Source of the DNA: Brevundimonas sp. | GTDB taxonomy: Bacteria > Pseudomonadota > Alphaproteobacteria > Caulobacterales > Caulobacteraceae | DNA length: 6,407 nt | Assembly: GCA_022712235.1 (NCBI GenBank) | Contig: JALAGW010000228.1 | Span: forward strand, 1-6,407 | Direction of reading: 5' to 3' | Part shown: positions 5,349-6,407 of the stretch, piece after piece | How the letters are laid out: each line of letters begins with the position of its first letter | How positions within the stretch are numbered: position 1 is the first letter of the stretch | Program-made: the position numbers and the translations under genes | Notes under the pieces: generated by a model | Seen by the model: only the letters and a program-made list of their open reading frames with translations | What the model was told of the DNA's origin: nothing | Database searches by the model: none

Positions 5349-6090
5349 GCGCCGCTTCCCGGAGGTCGGATGGAATGGAAGCCGCTCCGCCCGTGTGCAG
5401 GTAGTCAGGATCGAAGAAGGACAGATCACGAAGTTCATCCAGATCATGAATGATGAGCCTGCGGTTGCGCAGGCTGACCAGTCCGCTGGCTCTCAGATCC
5501 TGGAGGGAGCGATTGACGTGCACGGCGGACAGGCCGAGCAGATCCGCCAATTCCGATTGGGTCAGGGGAAGATCGCATGTGGAGCCGTCGGCCAGCCCGA
5601 CCAGCGACTGTCGAAGATGCAGTTCGCACAAGAGATGACCGAGACGTTCCGAAGCGGTGCGCCTGCCGAGGCTGACGGCGTGTTCCCGTTCGATCGCGAT
5701 CGCCACAAGCAGGTCCCACCACAGGGCCTGCTCGATTCGGGAGCTGGCTCTCGCCGCCTTACGGATGGCCTCAGGGGCAATCTGGGCGAGGGTGACCTGG
5801 GTGACGGCGCCGATGGAGTGATCCGCGAAGTCCGGAAGGATGCCGAAGGGCTCGGCGAGATCTCCAGGCAGGAGGATGGACAGAATCTGGCGTTGGCCGT
5901 TCTCGAGATCCCTGTAGGTGCAGGCCCAGCCGTCGAGCACGAGCGTGAGGAACCGCGGGGTCGCGCCCTCGCGTATGATGTCTCCGCGCGCATGAACACG
6001 GCGCACGCCCTCGCTCAGCGCGCGCAACGACCTCTCGTCGTCTTCGTCGAGCCAGGCGCCGTGCCTGAGTTTTCGCACGAAGATGTCCAG
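5335..6090 (-). CDS. Crp/Fnr-family transcriptional regulator (paralogue 3), probable non-ATG start
   Basis: This regulator has about 251 residues. Its N-terminus 'DIFVRKLRHGA' is typical of alphaproteobacterial Crp/Fnr proteins. A cyclic-nucleotide-binding-like roll follows, including 'HARGDIIREGATPRF' and the cassette 'PGDLAEPFGILPDFADHS', which lacks the cAMP-binding Arg-Ser pair. The dimer helix has 'HLLCE' (Cys155), and the winged-helix HTH contains 'LTQSELADLLGLSAVHVNRS'. There is no FNR Cys cluster. The only in-frame ATG (6249) would add 53 Arg/Pro-rich residues unlike the family. GGAG at 6098-6101 stands seven bases before a CTG at 6090, which gives the expected N-terminus. A GTG at 6078 is the next candidate, with poor spacing. 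The choice of CTG is an inference. The 3' end overlaps the HWE kinase start by 14 bases, so the two are probably one transcript, and the regulator may control, or be functionally linked to, the kinase. Confidence 0.88.
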   Translation of the reverse strand: MDIFVRKLRHGAWLDEDDERSLRALSEGVRRVHARGDIIREGATPRFLTLVLDGWACTYRDLENGQRQILSILLPGDLAEPFGILPDFADHSIGAVTQVTLAQIAPEAIRKAARASSRIEQALWWDLLVAIAIEREHAVSLGRRTASERLGHLLCELHLRQSLVGLADGSTCDLPLTQSELADLLGLSAVHVNRSLQDLRASGLVSLRNRRLIIHDLDELRDLSFFDPDYLHTGGAASIPSDLREAAHDRG

Positions 6091-6292
6091 GACGGATCTC
6101 CAGATGACGGCGAAATGATCTCGGGAAAGGCCGCTCGAAACCAGACGGTTCCCTCGGGACGACCTCGGCGGGTGGCGCGCCGACGTCGAACCAGTCCGCG
6201 GCCTCGGCTTCCGGACCCGAACCCGATCATGCGCCCGCCTCAGGAACATCCGGTTCGCCGAAGGCTTCCTCTCTGGGCCGAGGGAGAAGACG
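6091..6292. promoter_or_regulatory. divergent intergenic region between regulator 3 and a + strand ORF
   Basis: About 200 bases separate the inferred starts of two divergent genes, so promoters for both should lie here. I find no convincing -35/-10 pair, and no GGAAC...CGTT stress promoter on either strand. Two 8-bp palindromes abut, GGCGCGCC (6174-6181) and CGACGTCG (6181-6188). A hairpin lies at 6265-6289. If regulator 3 instead starts at the ATG at 6249, this region shrinks to 43 bases. Confidence 0.4.
6265..6289 (+). other. possible RNA hairpin covering the ribosome site of the right-edge ORF
   Basis: CTTCCTCTC (6265-6273) can pair with GAGGGAGAAG (6280-6289), with one bulged A, one G-T pair and the 6-base loop TGGGCC. 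The right arm contains the GGAG (6283-6286) that precedes the ATG at 6293, so folding would hide the ribosome site. The arms also resemble the CTTCTC/GAGAAG repeat upstream of regulator 2. Confidence 0.3.
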
Positions 6293-6407
6293 ATGAGAGA
6301 ACCTGCGCGCGAAGGAGATATGAGCCTCCCGAGGCCGCAGCCTGACCAGAACCCGCATCAGCGGGAGCCGGGGCCGGGCCGGTTCCGGTCCGGCAAGGAG
6401 GATGCGG
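6293..6407 (+). CDS. hypothetical protein, N-terminal part (runs off the window)
   Basis: An open frame begins at the ATG at 6293 and is still open at the window end after 38 full codons. GGAG (6283-6286) stands six bases upstream, a good ribosome site. A second ATG at 6320 follows GAAGGAGAT, but its spacing is only two bases. The visible residues are rich in Pro, Arg, Gln and Glu ('MREPAREGDMSLPRPQPDQN') with no hydrophobic stretch, so this is probably a disordered N-terminal segment. I recognise no family. It is divergent from regulator 3. The call rests on the ribosome site and the open frame only. Confidence 0.45.
   Translation, partial: MREPAREGDMSLPRPQPDQNPHQREPGPGRFRSGKEDA

Noticed and set aside
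5349..5447. 33-codon N-terminal extension of the histidine kinase
   Set aside because: It would overlap regulator 3 by over 100 bases and adds no domain; the ATG at 5348 has a ribosome site and the usual short operon overlap.
5209..6345. Long + strand open frame of 378 codons opposite regulator 3 and the kinase start
   Set aside because: It is antisense to two clearly recognisable genes and has no domain pattern; GC-rich genes often leave an open frame on the opposite strand.

Overview
The window is GC-rich with strongly G/C-ending codons, and its gene families point to an alphaproteobacterium, most likely of the Caulobacterales (Brevundimonas- or Caulobacter-like). This taxonomic call is an inference from the families present: a cluster of non-cAMP Crp/Fnr regulators, an HWE-type histidine kinase and DUF6894-like small proteins. 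It does not rest on a marker gene.

Left part (1-1800, + strand): the C-terminal catalytic part of a YcbB/LdtD-type L,D-transpeptidase runs in from outside the window. It is followed by a 95-residue tail-anchored membrane protein of unknown function, then a 188-residue protein with a DUF6894-like N-terminus and an unknown helical C-terminal extension. Middle (1800-2980, - strand): an exodeoxyribonuclease III (xthA) converges on the previous gene across a stem-loop that contains both stop codons. Next to it is a second small DUF6894-like protein.

Right part (2968-6092): a regulatory cluster with three Crp/Fnr-family regulators and one HWE histidine kinase. The first regulator is on the + strand and starts almost back to back with the DUF6894-like gene. 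It converges on the second regulator (- strand). The kinase and the third regulator lie upstream on the - strand. The third regulator gene and the kinase gene overlap by 14 bases and are probably co-translated. All three regulators have nearly the same recognition-helix motif (V-H-V-N-R-[ST]-L), and none shows the cAMP-binding cassette of true CRP or the cysteine cluster of FNR. They may compete for related operators and sense something else, or act through their level. Two of the three seem to use non-ATG starts.

Right edge: a divergent intergenic region of about 200 bases leads to the start of an unidentified proline/arginine-rich + strand ORF that runs off the window. No tRNA, rRNA, CRISPR array, insertion sequence or integrase was seen. 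The most notable part is the regulator/kinase cluster with its candidate operator and unusual starts. I do not claim a wholly new system.
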